Source: CAVRZR01 sp964354215
GTDB lineage: Bacteria > Actinomycetota > Coriobacteriia > Anaerosomatales > CAVRZR01
Direction: 5' to 3'
Length of the DNA stretch: 10,106 bases
Assembly (NCBI GenBank): GCA_964354215.1
Contig: CAYGYT010000055.1
Span: forward strand, 1 to 10,106
In this document: positions 1-7,558 of the stretch, piece by piece
Layout of the letters: every line of letters begins with the position of its first letter
How positions within the stretch are numbered: the stretch's first letter is position 1
Program-made: the position numbers and the translations under genes
Notes under the pieces: model-generated
Told to the model about the DNA's origin: nothing
Seen by the model: the letters and a program-made list of their open reading frames with translations, nothing else
The model's database searches: none

Positions 1-1343
1 CCCATCGACGACGCCTCCGCGTAGACACGCACGAGCGGCTCGGTCCCGGACGGACGCAGGAGCAGCCAGGCGTCGTCGGGGAGCAAGAACTTCAGGCCAT
101 CGATGCGCACGATCTCGCGCACCTGAAGCCCGGCGACCTTCTTGGGCTTGATCTTGGGAGCAGCAGCGACGAACGCGTCCTTGACCGAAGGTTCGAGCCT
201 GAGATCCACGCGCAGATACTCCATGGGCCCCGTGACCGCGAACAGGTCCTCGAGGAGTTCGCCGAGCCCCTTGCGCTGCTTGGCCATCATCTCGGTGAGC
301 AGCAGCGCCATGGCGAGCGCGTCGCGCTCCATCAGGTGGGCGGGGATGCCGATGCCGCCGCTCTCTTCCCCGCCGATGAGCACATCGCCCTTGAGCATTT
401 CTTCGTAGATGAGTTTGAAGCCGATGGGCGTCGTGCGTACCTCTAGGCCTAACCGGTGGGCGATGCGGTCCACCAGCACGGAGGTCGACAGCGTCTTGAC
501 CACCGCGCCCTTCATCTTGCGGTCCTCGACGAGGTGGCGCACCACGAGCGAGAAGATGCGCTGCGGGTTGATGAAGGTGCCGCGCCGGTCGCACGCACCG
601 ATGCGGTCGGCGTCGCCGTCGGTGGCGAAGCCGGCGTCGAATCCCTCTTGTGCGACGATCTGGCACATGGTGTCGACGTGCGGCGGGATGGGCTCGGGGT
701 GCAGGCCGCCGAAGCCGGGATTGGGCTCGCCGTGGATCTCCACGACCTCGACGCCCATGTGGTGGAGGATCGCGGCCAGGTACTGCTGGCCCGCTCCGTA
801 GAGCGGGTCCACGAGCACCTTGAGTTCGGCCGCGCGGATGGCGCCCACGTCGACGAACTGCACCAGGTCGTTCAGGTACGGGCCGACGAGGTCGACCGTC
901 TCGAACTCCCCGGGCTTGCGCCGAGGCGGCGTCTTGGGCAGCGCGGCCTCGACGCGCGCGGTGAACGCGGGAGGCGCCGAGCCGCCGTCGGCGGTCTTGA
1001 TCTTGAAGCCGAGCCACTCGTGCGGGTTGTGGCTCGCGGTGAGCATGATGCCGCCGACCGCGTCGCTCCGGTCGGCCGCCCAGGAGAGCGCGGGAGTCGG
1101 AAGGTAGCGGTCCGCGAGGCGGACCTTCAGGCCGTGCGAAGCGAGCACTCCCGCAGCAACGGCCGCGAACGAGCCGGCCTCGAAGCGCGTGTCGTAGCCC
1201 ACCACGATCTCGCCGCCGGGGTGGTCCTCGGCGAAGACCCGGCCGGCAGCCTCGGCGATACGCCGAACGTTGTCGTACGTGAAGTCCTCGCCGATGACCG
1301 CACGCCAGCCGTCGGTACCAAAGCGGATATCAGTAGGCGCCAT
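1..1343 (-). CDS. Phosphoglucomutase/phosphomannomutase family protein (C-terminus cut by window edge)
   Basis: Alpha-D-phosphohexomutase, a cytoplasmic enzyme that interconverts hexose-6-phosphate and hexose-1-phosphate. 447 codons are visible and the frame is still open at the left edge; the family is usually about 450-480 residues, so little is missing. All four family signatures are present: the N-terminal FGTDGWR (residues 8-14), the TASHNP loop with the phosphoserine Ser104, the metal-binding DGDADR (242-247), and the sugar-recognition loop GGEESGG (324-330). The C-terminal phosphate-binding loop RPSGTEP (430-436) is also intact. The ATG at 1341-1343 is preceded by AGAGGG at 1354-1359 (minus strand). 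Glucose versus mannose preference cannot be read from sequence. In this locus glucose-1-phosphate would feed dTDP-rhamnose synthesis, which fits the rmlD fragment at the other end. A 220-base gap separates it from the upstream ligase gene, so it may have its own promoter, though I see no convincing one. Confidence 0.95.
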   Translation of the reverse strand, partial: MAPTDIRFGTDGWRAVIGEDFTYDNVRRIAEAAGRVFAEDHPGGEIVVGYDTRFEAGSFAAVAAGVLASHGLKVRLADRYLPTPALSWAADRSDAVGGIMLTASHNPHEWLGFKIKTADGGSAPPAFTARVEAALPKTPPRRKPGEFETVDLVGPYLNDLVQFVDVGAIRAAELKVLVDPLYGAGQQYLAAILHHMGVEVVEIHGEPNPGFGGLHPEPIPPHVDTMCQIVAQEGFDAGFATDGDADRIGACDRRGTFINPQRIFSLVVRHLVEDRKMKGAVVKTLSTSVLVDRIAHRLGLEVRTTPIGFKLIYEEMLKGDVLIGGEESGGIGIPAHLMERDALAMALLLTEMMAKQRKGLGELLEDLFAVTGPMEYLRVDLRLEPSVKDAFVAAAPKIKPKKVAGLQVREIVRIDGLKFLLPDDAWLLLRPSGTEPLVRVYAEASSM

Positions 1344-1372
1344 CGTTGATCCACCCTCTCGAAGCGAGCCGA

Positions 1373-1390
1373 ACGTGCGAGACGTGCGAG
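1373..1390. repeat. Perfect 9-bp tandem direct repeat (2 copies of ACGTGCGAG)
   Basis: ACGTGCGAG occurs at 1373-1381 and immediately again at 1382-1390, about 30-47 bases upstream of the phosphohexomutase start. The 8-base core CGTGCGAG occurs once more at 1532-1539 in the same intergenic stretch. It could be a regulator binding site or chance repetition in GC-rich DNA. No function can be assigned from sequence alone. Confidence 0.4.
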
Positions 1391-1505
1391 GCGCGCGGGC
1401 GCCGGTCGACACACGCGCAACGCGGCCGGAAGCGTCCCTTCGCCTCATCGGCATTCTCGCACAGGGCATCGGCAGCTCCCGTGCACGCACGAGCGTCCGC
1501 TACCG

Positions 1506-1529
1506 TTGCGTAACTCGGGGAGTGCGCAA
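1506..1529 (-). other. Imperfect hairpin downstream of the ligase operon, no U-tract
   Basis: TTGCG at 1506-1510 and CGCAA at 1525-1529 are inverted repeats. Inside them ACTC and GAGT also pair around a three-G loop, with a small internal bulge, giving about 9 paired bases. It lies 34 bases past the stop codon of the ligase gene that ends at 1564, in the 220-base gap before the phosphohexomutase. It could mark a transcript end or an RNA processing site. No run of U follows it on the minus strand, so it is not a canonical intrinsic terminator. I see no convincing promoter in the rest of 1344-1563. Confidence 0.3.
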
Positions 1530-1563
1530 GGCGTGCGAGTGGAGCGGCGCCGAGCGGCGATGG

Positions 1564-3660
1564 CTACTTCGCGCCCGCCGCGAGCGAGGCCTCGACGGAA
1601 GCGAGGGCCTCCTGCGCCGCCTGGTACCGACTATCGGTAGGCTGCAGCAGCTCGAGTCCCTTCGCATACTCGTCGCGAGCCCGCTCGAGCTCTCCGGTCT
1701 TCTGGTAGAGCTGCCCCAGGAGCAGTTGGGTCTCGGCATAGCTCGGGAGCAGCGTGTTCGCACGCAACGCAGCCTCGAGCGCCGACTCGTAGTCACCGAG
1801 CTGCATGTTGGCGAGGGCGAGCTGGTAGAGCCCAGCCGGTCCCGCCGGGCGGTACTTCACCGCAGCGGCAGCGGCTTCCCTGCCCTTCTCGGCAAGTACG
1901 ATGTCCACAAAGTACGAGGCCCGGTTGTAGAACTCCGCCAGCGAGACGTAGGGCGCGTAGTCCGTGGGCGTCATCTTTGTGGCACGCACCAGAGCGTCTT
2001 CCGCCTTCTGAAACTCGCTCCGCACAAGGTCGGTGACCGCGCCACCCGAGGTGCCAAGCAGTTGCTCCATCAGTCGTCCGTGCACCGAACCGAGCGTGCG
2101 GTAGTAGTCGGGCTGGAAGGGGTTGAGCCTGATGGCCGCGTCGAGATCCACGACGCCGGCCGCAGGGTCGGGGTTCTGGTTCCCCTTCAGGTAGCGGTAG
2201 TCACTCGCGATCAGCGACACGTTCCATACGACCGCCACGACCACGACCAGGCCAAGAGCGATTGACAGCGCACCGCCCCACGACTTCGCTTCGACCCTTC
2301 GGCTGGAGGCACCAGCCGAGAGGAGCATGCCGAGCGCAACCCACAGCAGCCACATCGAGCCGACGTCCGAGAGTCCGCTCAGAAGATAGACCAAGTAGCC
2401 GATCGTGCCAGCCGCGATTCCCGAGAAGAGCAGGTGGGACGCGTCGCCTCGACGCGCGAATGCTACCTTCGCCGAGCGGGCGATGGCCAAGACCGGCAGC
2501 ATCGCGAAGAGAACAGCGCCCACGACGCCCAAGGTGGCGGCGTACTGCAGGAACACGTTGTGAGCGTTGTTCGCGATCTGCTGGCCGTTGGTGATCGTGA
2601 TGATCTTGGCCGCCTCGAACGGCGTGTATGCCAGCCCGAACGCATCGGGACCAACGCCAAGCACCGGACGGGCCGCGATCGCTCTGAGGGCGGACCCCCA
2701 GATCAGGAACCGCGTTGACAGGCTGCCGCCACCCTGGAAGATCGAGGTCACGCGCGTGAGGAAGTTGCGCTCTACGCTCGACGACATGAGGCTGAGCGCG
2801 GCGACCACAACCACGAGCCCGAGCGCGCCTGCGCCGAGCAGTAGCTGCCGGCGGTCCACCGAGACCCGCCCTCGCAGGAGCGCGACCGCGAAGGCGATGA
2901 GTGCCGCCAACCCGCCGAGCCAGGCACCGCGCACGAAGGTGGCAGCCAGCGCAGCGGCGATCAGCGCCGTAGTGCAGCCGTAGGCCACCTGCAAGCGAAC
3001 GGACTTCTCAGAGAAGAGCAGACCGAGCGACAACGCGAGCGGAGCTACGAGGTAGGCTCCCAGTAGGTCGGGGTTGCCGAGCGTGGAGAACGCCATTCGG
3101 CTATCGAACCCGAGTTTGACCCACTCGAGCGGATCGAGACCCGCGGCCTGCAGCAGTCCATACGCGGAGACGACCCCCGCGGTCACGACGATCGTGCGCA
3201 CCAGGGAGCGCACCCGCTTCGCCGAATCCGCGAGCTGCAACGTAAGGAAGAACAGGAGCACGTAGCACGCTATGGTGATGAGGCCTTCGACTCGGCCGTA
3301 CGTGCCGAAGAGCGAGACCACGAAGCTCTGAGCGAACGCGGTCGAGAGCGCCGCCCATGCGAAGAACGCGACTGCCACCCATCCGGCACGTACCCACCTG
3401 ACGACTCCGCCGCGCGTGAGCAGGTCACCTGTCCATGCGACCAGGCCGATCAGCACCAGCGACCTCAGCACGACGACCTTCGGCAGGGCGAACATGTCGT
3501 AAGTGATCGACAATGCCGGCTGGTTCAGGAACGAGATGTTGGTCATCGCGAGCGGCACGAGGACCGCGACCAGATGCAGGCATACCCAGGCGATACGGCG
3601 CAGCGAAGAGCCCTCGTCGGCTCGCATCGGCTGCGATCCACTCGCGGCAGCTCGGGCCAT
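1564..3660 (-). CDS. O-antigen ligase/polymerase (Wzy/WaaL superfamily) with C-terminal TPR domain, copy 1
   Basis: 698-residue polytopic membrane protein likely to polymerise or ligate lipid-linked glycan at the outer face of the cytoplasmic membrane. Residues 22-290 and 375-485 hold about 10-12 hydrophobic segments. The region 317-381 is the Wzy_C signature: RFLIWGSAL, PVLGVGPDAF, then NNAHN. His367 starts a perfect match to the ligase motif H[NSQ]-X9-G-X2-[GTY] (His367, Asn368, Gly378, Gly381). Other conserved points are GNPD (195-198) and the basic FVRGAW loop (242-247). Residues about 497-675 carry roughly four TPR units, the clearest at 606-639 and 641-674. The frame stays open upstream to 3912, but the ATG at 3660 is chosen because AGGAGGG lies 7 bases before it and the upstream gene stops one base away. 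It is a paralogue of the next gene. Polymerase versus ligase role is not decidable from sequence. Confidence 0.88.
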   Translation of the reverse strand: MARAAASGSQPMRADEGSSLRRIAWVCLHLVAVLVPLAMTNISFLNQPALSITYDMFALPKVVVLRSLVLIGLVAWTGDLLTRGGVVRWVRAGWVAVAFFAWAALSTAFAQSFVVSLFGTYGRVEGLITIACYVLLFFLTLQLADSAKRVRSLVRTIVVTAGVVSAYGLLQAAGLDPLEWVKLGFDSRMAFSTLGNPDLLGAYLVAPLALSLGLLFSEKSVRLQVAYGCTTALIAAALAATFVRGAWLGGLAALIAFAVALLRGRVSVDRRQLLLGAGALGLVVVVAALSLMSSSVERNFLTRVTSIFQGGGSLSTRFLIWGSALRAIAARPVLGVGPDAFGLAYTPFEAAKIITITNGQQIANNAHNVFLQYAATLGVVGAVLFAMLPVLAIARSAKVAFARRGDASHLLFSGIAAGTIGYLVYLLSGLSDVGSMWLLWVALGMLLSAGASSRRVEAKSWGGALSIALGLVVVVAVVWNVSLIASDYRYLKGNQNPDPAAGVVDLDAAIRLNPFQPDYYRTLGSVHGRLMEQLLGTSGGAVTDLVRSEFQKAEDALVRATKMTPTDYAPYVSLAEFYNRASYFVDIVLAEKGREAAAAAVKYRPAGPAGLYQLALANMQLGDYESALEAALRANTLLPSYAETQLLLGQLYQKTGELERARDEYAKGLELLQPTDSRYQAAQEALASVEASLAAGAK

Positions 3661-3661
3661 G

Positions 3662-5824
3662 TCAGTTCCCTCCTGCGGACAGAGACGCCTCGACCGAGGC
3701 GAGCGATTGCTCCACCTGTGCTCGACGTGAGGCGCTGACCGTCGGGTCCGGGAGCTCCAGTGCCTTCCGGTAGCTTGCCCGTGCCTCCGCGAGCCGGCGC
3801 GTGCTCTTGTAGACGTCGCCGAGCAGGATGCGCGGCTCCGCCCAGGTGGGCGCGCCATCTGCGGCCTTCTGCGCTTCGCGCTCCGCATCCGCGAGCTTGC
3901 CGCTTGTCGCATAGGCTGCAGCCAACTCGTAGCGGACTTCGGCGGCCAAGGCGTTCTTCCGCAGCGCTTCTTGTGCGAAGCCGATCGCTCGTTCCATGTT
4001 CGCGGGATCGAGATCGAGCGCGGCCCGCGTGTAGAGGTTCACGAGAAAGGCCGGATGCTCAAGATCGCCGGGGGCAAGATCGAGCGCGCGGAGTCCGTCA
4101 CGCTCCGCGAGCGTGAAGGCATCTCGCGCCCGCTGCATGGCCGGCCCCTGGGCGTCCCCGGTCCCACGGACTTCGTCCGCCGACTGAAGCATGATGTCAC
4201 GCTCGGCGGTCGCAAGGCGCGAGACGTAGCGGTCGTTCCAGGGCGCGAGCCGAACCGCTGTCCGGTAGTGACCCACTGCGGATTCGGGATCGGGCGCCGA
4301 AAGACCTCGAACGAAGGCGTTGTCGGCGAAGGCCGGCACGAACGCCGCGCACACGAGCAGAGCCGCCACGGCAGCGACGACCCAGCTGCCCGTGCGTCCC
4401 CACCTGGGCGCAGTAACCTCCGACACCCGAGCGGAGGGCGCAACGAGCACCGCGAGCAAGACCCACATGATGACCGTCGAGCCGACGGCGGTGACGCCGA
4501 AGAGCAGGTGAGCGAGATAGCCCACGACACCTGCCCACATGGCCGTCATCACGATGCGGCTCGTACCGCCCTCGCGCTTGAACGCGGTCCGAGCCGACAG
4601 TGCGAGCGCCCACCCCACGGTGACGTAGAAGAGGAGCGCGCCCGGTACACCCAGAGTGCTCGCGAGCTGGAGCGGGTAGCTGTGCGCGTTGTCAGCGATG
4701 CTCGCGTGGCCAACAGCGCGCACGTACAGGGGCGACCGAGACTGCGCGAACGTGAGCCGGAACGTGTCGGGGCCGGAGCCGAGAACCGGATGCTGGCCGG
4801 TGGACCGAAGAGCCGCCCGCCAGATGAGCGTCCGAGTGTAGCCGCTACCAGTCCCGAATTCGAAGACCGAGGAGAGCCGGGCGACCACGTTGGTCACGGC
4901 GCTCTCAGATCTCGCGCTGCGCACGACCACGGCACCCGCTCCCGCGACGGCGAGCGCCGCAGGTGCCAGGTCCCCTCGGCGGAGCGGAACGCGAGCACGC
5001 AAGGCGCCGAATGCGAACACCGCAAGGGCGAGGGTCCCGCCCACCCAAGCACCTCGGGTGAACGTCGCAAGCAGTACGACGCCGAGCAGCAGGAACGCGG
5101 CCCACCACGCGAGGCGGACCCACAGGTTCGCGGTCTCAGAGAGTGCGAGGGCGGCGGTGATCGGAAGCACAAGTACCAGGAATCCGCCGAGCGGGTCCGG
5201 GTTCCCGAACGTCCCGAACGCCCGCTGGGACTCGAAGGTCAACTGGCCCCACTTGAGCGGGTCGAGGCCGAGGTACTGGATGAGCCCGTAGATCGCAGAG
5301 ATCGTTGCGCCCACCGCGAGCCAGCGCGCGAGTGTGATCGCCCGTTCCGAGGAGTCGACGAGTTGAACACCCAGGTAGAAGACGAACGCGTAGGCGACGA
5401 ACGTGACGAGCCCTTCGAGGCGCATGTACTGGCCGAAGACCGCGTACCTCGGGCTGATCGAGAACAGCGTCGACAGCACCACCCAGCCGAGAAGACCGGC
5501 CAGCGCGTAGAAGACGGGCGAGCGCCGCACGGCGCCGCCGTGGCGCAGAAGGTCGAACGCCCACGCGCCGACACCGGCGAGCGACAAGACAAGCATGACC
5601 GTGAGCTTGGGCAGCTCGAATTGATCGTTGGTGAGCGCCGAGATGCTGGCGCCCGACCACGTGATGTTCGTGATCGCGAGCGGCACCAGGAGCACAAGGA
5701 GCCGCAGGCACCACCACGCGAGTTGCCGCCCGGTGACACCGGTGCGACCCGTGGCGAGCGGCACGACAGCGGCGCGCGTTGCGCGCGCGGCCGGAACTGA
5801 TGTCGATCGGGTCTTCTTTGCCAT
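3662..5824 (-). CDS. O-antigen ligase/polymerase (Wzy/WaaL superfamily) with C-terminal TPR domain, copy 2
   Basis: 720-residue membrane protein with the same architecture as the gene that follows it. A basic cytoplasmic N-terminus (MAKKTR) leads into many hydrophobic segments from residue 36 to about 305 and 392-500. The Wzy_C region has RTLIWRAAL (331-339), PVLGSGPDTF (346-355) and DNAHS (378-382). His381 begins a perfect H[NSQ]-X9-G-X2-[GTY] motif (His381, Ser382, Gly392, Gly395). RLEGL, GLDPLKW, FGNPDPLGG and ATFTRGAW are shared with copy 1 at equivalent places. Three to four TPR-like units fill about 511-690. The protein ends in LASVEASLSAGGN, nearly matching the end of copy 1. The ATG at 5824 has a short AGGA 4 bases upstream. 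It follows the GT4 gene after 49 bases, so it is probably in the same operon. Expected role: transfer or polymerisation of the glycan built by the neighbouring glycosyltransferases. Confidence 0.88.
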   Translation of the reverse strand: MAKKTRSTSVPAARATRAAVVPLATGRTGVTGRQLAWWCLRLLVLLVPLAITNITWSGASISALTNDQFELPKLTVMLVLSLAGVGAWAFDLLRHGGAVRRSPVFYALAGLLGWVVLSTLFSISPRYAVFGQYMRLEGLVTFVAYAFVFYLGVQLVDSSERAITLARWLAVGATISAIYGLIQYLGLDPLKWGQLTFESQRAFGTFGNPDPLGGFLVLVLPITAALALSETANLWVRLAWWAAFLLLGVVLLATFTRGAWVGGTLALAVFAFGALRARVPLRRGDLAPAALAVAGAGAVVVRSARSESAVTNVVARLSSVFEFGTGSGYTRTLIWRAALRSTGQHPVLGSGPDTFRLTFAQSRSPLYVRAVGHASIADNAHSYPLQLASTLGVPGALLFYVTVGWALALSARTAFKREGGTSRIVMTAMWAGVVGYLAHLLFGVTAVGSTVIMWVLLAVLVAPSARVSEVTAPRWGRTGSWVVAAVAALLVCAAFVPAFADNAFVRGLSAPDPESAVGHYRTAVRLAPWNDRYVSRLATAERDIMLQSADEVRGTGDAQGPAMQRARDAFTLAERDGLRALDLAPGDLEHPAFLVNLYTRAALDLDPANMERAIGFAQEALRKNALAAEVRYELAAAYATSGKLADAEREAQKAADGAPTWAEPRILLGDVYKSTRRLAEARASYRKALELPDPTVSASRRAQVEQSLASVEASLSAGGN
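3668..3674 (-). promoter_or_regulatory. Strong ribosome binding site AGGAGGG inside the upstream gene's last codons
   Basis: AGGAGGG on the minus strand lies 7 bases before the ATG at 3658-3660 and within the codons for the final Gly-Gly of the upstream ligase paralogue. The upstream stop (3662-3664) and this start are separated by one base. This arrangement points to translational coupling of the two paralogues. It also decides the start codon against the longer reading frame that begins at 3912. Confidence 0.8.
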
Positions 5825-5873
5825 GGCGTCCTGAGCCGTGGGAGCGAGCAGCGTGCCGCCTCAAACGTTGTGA

Positions 5874-7001
5874 CTACTCCCGCGCGAGCCTGCGGTAGAG
5901 CTCCAGGTGCCTGTCGACGCTCGCGGTCACCGTGTATTCGTCCAGCACGCGCTTTCGCGCGCGCTCCCCCATCCGCTTGGCGGCGGCCGGGTCGTTGAGG
6001 ACGGATGCGATGGCAGCCGCTAACGCGTTCGCGTTCCCAGGTGGCACGAGCACGATCTCGCGCTCGTCTTCGAACAGTCCGCGGATCCCGGGCACCGCCG
6101 ACGCCACGATCGGCCGCCCCAGTGCGGCGGCTTCGAGCAGCGTGGTTGGCGCGCCGGACTCGATCGACGGGAACAGGCAGACGTCGAAGCGCGCGAGCAT
6201 CGCCGGCACGCTGGGAACCTCGCTGATGCGGTAGACGCGCTTGTGCTCGATAGCCTCGGCGAGATCGCGCTCGGCAGGACCGTCGCCCGCAACGAGCACG
6301 GTCGCGCGCGCGTGGCGCAGGTTCAGGATGGCCGACATCTGGGCGAGCACTCCGAGTCCTCGGCTATGCTCGAGCGTGCCTGCGTAGCCCACGTAGGGCG
6401 AATGACCCGGGAGCCGAGCCAAGACGGGAATCTGGAGCTCTTCCTCGACGCGTGCGAGATCGATGCTCGGCGGATCGTAGACGATCTTGTCGGCTGGAAG
6501 GCCCGCGGCCATCAGCGGCTGTCGAAGCTCCTGGCAGTCGATCATGATCGCGGTTGTCCGCAGCAGGTTGGAGCGGTCGAGCCGACGCGCCAGCCACGTG
6601 CCGAACGGAGTCGTCGTGTGTGGTGGCCAGTTGACGCAGTGGACAGTGCTGACCACCGGTACCGAGAGGGGCGCAGCGGCCCAGCGGAGCAGGTAGTCGG
6701 CGAGCCAGCCGGTCGAGTGCGCCACGACGGGATCGAAGCGCCGGAGAAACTTGCGCAGCCGGGAGCGCGTCCGGATCACGTTGAGCCTGTCGAGGTGGTA
6801 CGGCGCGAGGTTCGCGCCCATGTCGCGCGCGAGCTGCTCGATCGGACTGCGGGGCGTGCAGATGAGCTGCACCGACGCTTCCTCGGCGATGAGCGCCTTC
6901 ATGACTTCGAGCAGCCGACGCTCGCCGCGCCCGAGCCTCGGGCCGGACCGGCTCGAGACGAACACGTACGTGTCGGCGCGCTGACGATTCATCAGCCCCA
7001 T
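5874..7001 (-). CDS. Glycosyltransferase family 4 (GT-B fold)
   Basis: 375-residue GT4-type transferase, expected to move a sugar from a nucleotide-sugar to a lipid-linked or glycan acceptor at the inner face of the membrane. The N-terminal acceptor domain contains GRGERRLLEVMKAL (24-37), AHSTGWLADYLLRW (94-107) and STVHCVNW (118-125). The C-terminal donor domain begins with YVGYAGTLEHSRGL (203-216), followed by VLVAGDGPAERDL (235-247) and LFPSIESGAPTTLLEAAALG (276-295). The two acidic residues that normally form E-X7-E are Glu281 and Glu290, one residue further apart than usual. No signal peptide or membrane segment is seen. The ATG at 7001 has a weak AGG upstream; an ATG three codons later (6992) is possible. 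It sits between the toxin-antitoxin pair and the ligase paralogues. The sugar specificity is unknown. Confidence 0.9.
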   Translation of the reverse strand: MGLMNRQRADTYVFVSSRSGPRLGRGERRLLEVMKALIAEEASVQLICTPRSPIEQLARDMGANLAPYHLDRLNVIRTRSRLRKFLRRFDPVVAHSTGWLADYLLRWAAAPLSVPVVSTVHCVNWPPHTTTPFGTWLARRLDRSNLLRTTAIMIDCQELRQPLMAAGLPADKIVYDPPSIDLARVEEELQIPVLARLPGHSPYVGYAGTLEHSRGLGVLAQMSAILNLRHARATVLVAGDGPAERDLAEAIEHKRVYRISEVPSVPAMLARFDVCLFPSIESGAPTTLLEAAALGRPIVASAVPGIRGLFEDEREIVLVPPGNANALAAAIASVLNDPAAAKRMGERARKRVLDEYTVTASVDRHLELYRRLARE

Positions 7002-7075
7002 TCTGCCTGTTGCAAGGGGTGACTACTACAGCCAAGGAGGAATAGTTGCGGGAGTTCCGCGAGAGTCTGGCGGCG

Positions 7076-7558
7076 CTACCGCTTCTTGTAGGGTCCGCGG
7101 CCCTCGCGGGCGACAAAGCCGGTCTCGGCGAGCAGCTCGGGGTGTGCCCAGAGAATGCGCATGAGACGGTCCGCAGTAGCACCCTGCAGGACGGTGCCGC
7201 GCTCCCATCGCCCCACCGTGCCGCTACCGACGCCGAGCTGCGCCTCGAGCTCGGCCTGCGTGAGGTCGAGGTCGTGGCGGAGCTGGTGGATGTCTGCCGA
7301 TGTCAGGCGGCCCAGATCCGAGCGTGCAAGCCCTACACCCGCGAACTGAATGGCATCAAGTTGGCGAGCCTCGAAGACGCTTTCGCCGCACGCGTCGCAG
7401 TGCTCGTACGTGAATCCATCCACCCAGTAGGGACCCCCTCGGAAACCCATCTCGATGGGGGCGTCACTCCAGTGAGCGGCGTTCGCACCGCACACTGAGC
7501 ATGTCCACGGTTCTTCGCGTCTGCTCAACGCGATCACCTCTCTAGTGCTCTTCGCCAT
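7076..7558 (-). CDS. mqsA: MqsA-family antitoxin (YgiT-type zinc finger plus HTH)
   Basis: 160-residue antitoxin and autorepressor. The N-terminal toxin-binding domain has two CxxC pairs, Cys20/Cys23 (CSVC) and Cys54/Cys57 (CDAC), which in E. coli MqsA bind structural zinc. The Xre-type helix-turn-helix spans about 88-136 (DIHQLRHDLDLTQAELEAQL, then GVGSGTVGRWERG), and the tail reads ILWAHPELL, very like ILDKHPELL-type endings in the family. Against E. coli MqsA recalled from memory, the DNA-contacting Arg101 is kept (Arg117 here) while Asn97 aligns with a glycine. The gene follows the toxin, the mqsRA order. The ATG at 7558 overlaps the toxin by 17 bases but has no good ribosome binding site. 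A TTG at 7526-7528 (150 residues), preceded by GAGAGG, is an attractive alternative start. A short, basic C-terminal tail (GRGPYKKR) extends past the usual end. Confidence 0.88.
   Translation of the reverse strand: MAKSTREVIALSRREEPWTCSVCGANAAHWSDAPIEMGFRGGPYWVDGFTYEHCDACGESVFEARQLDAIQFAGVGLARSDLGRLTSADIHQLRHDLDLTQAELEAQLGVGSGTVGRWERGTVLQGATADRLMRILWAHPELLAETGFVAREGRGPYKKR

Noticed and set aside
456..1349. Plus-strand open frame of 297 codons at the left end
   Set aside because: It lies antisense to the phosphohexomutase, which carries every catalytic signature. The plus-strand product shows no recognisable motif.
3661..3912. N-terminal extension of ligase copy 1 up to 3912
   Set aside because: The added residues are an out-of-frame reading of the C-terminus of copy 2, are Arg/Ser rich and not membrane-like. 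The ATG at 3660 has an ideal ribosome binding site.
3971..5800. Very long plus-strand open frame (609 codons) opposite the ligase paralogue
   Set aside because: Its translation is a low-complexity mix of Arg, Glu, Gly and Ala without domains, as expected antisense to GC-rich coding DNA. The minus-strand gene has clear Wzy/WaaL motifs and membrane segments.
7022..7075. Possible terminator after mqsA (GCGG/CCGC arms near 7048-7060)
   Set aside because: Only four base pairs, and no U-tract follows, so it is too weak to list.
7046..7498. Plus-strand frame antisense to mqsA
   Set aside because: No motif is seen, and the opposite strand has the paired CxxC motifs and HTH of MqsA.
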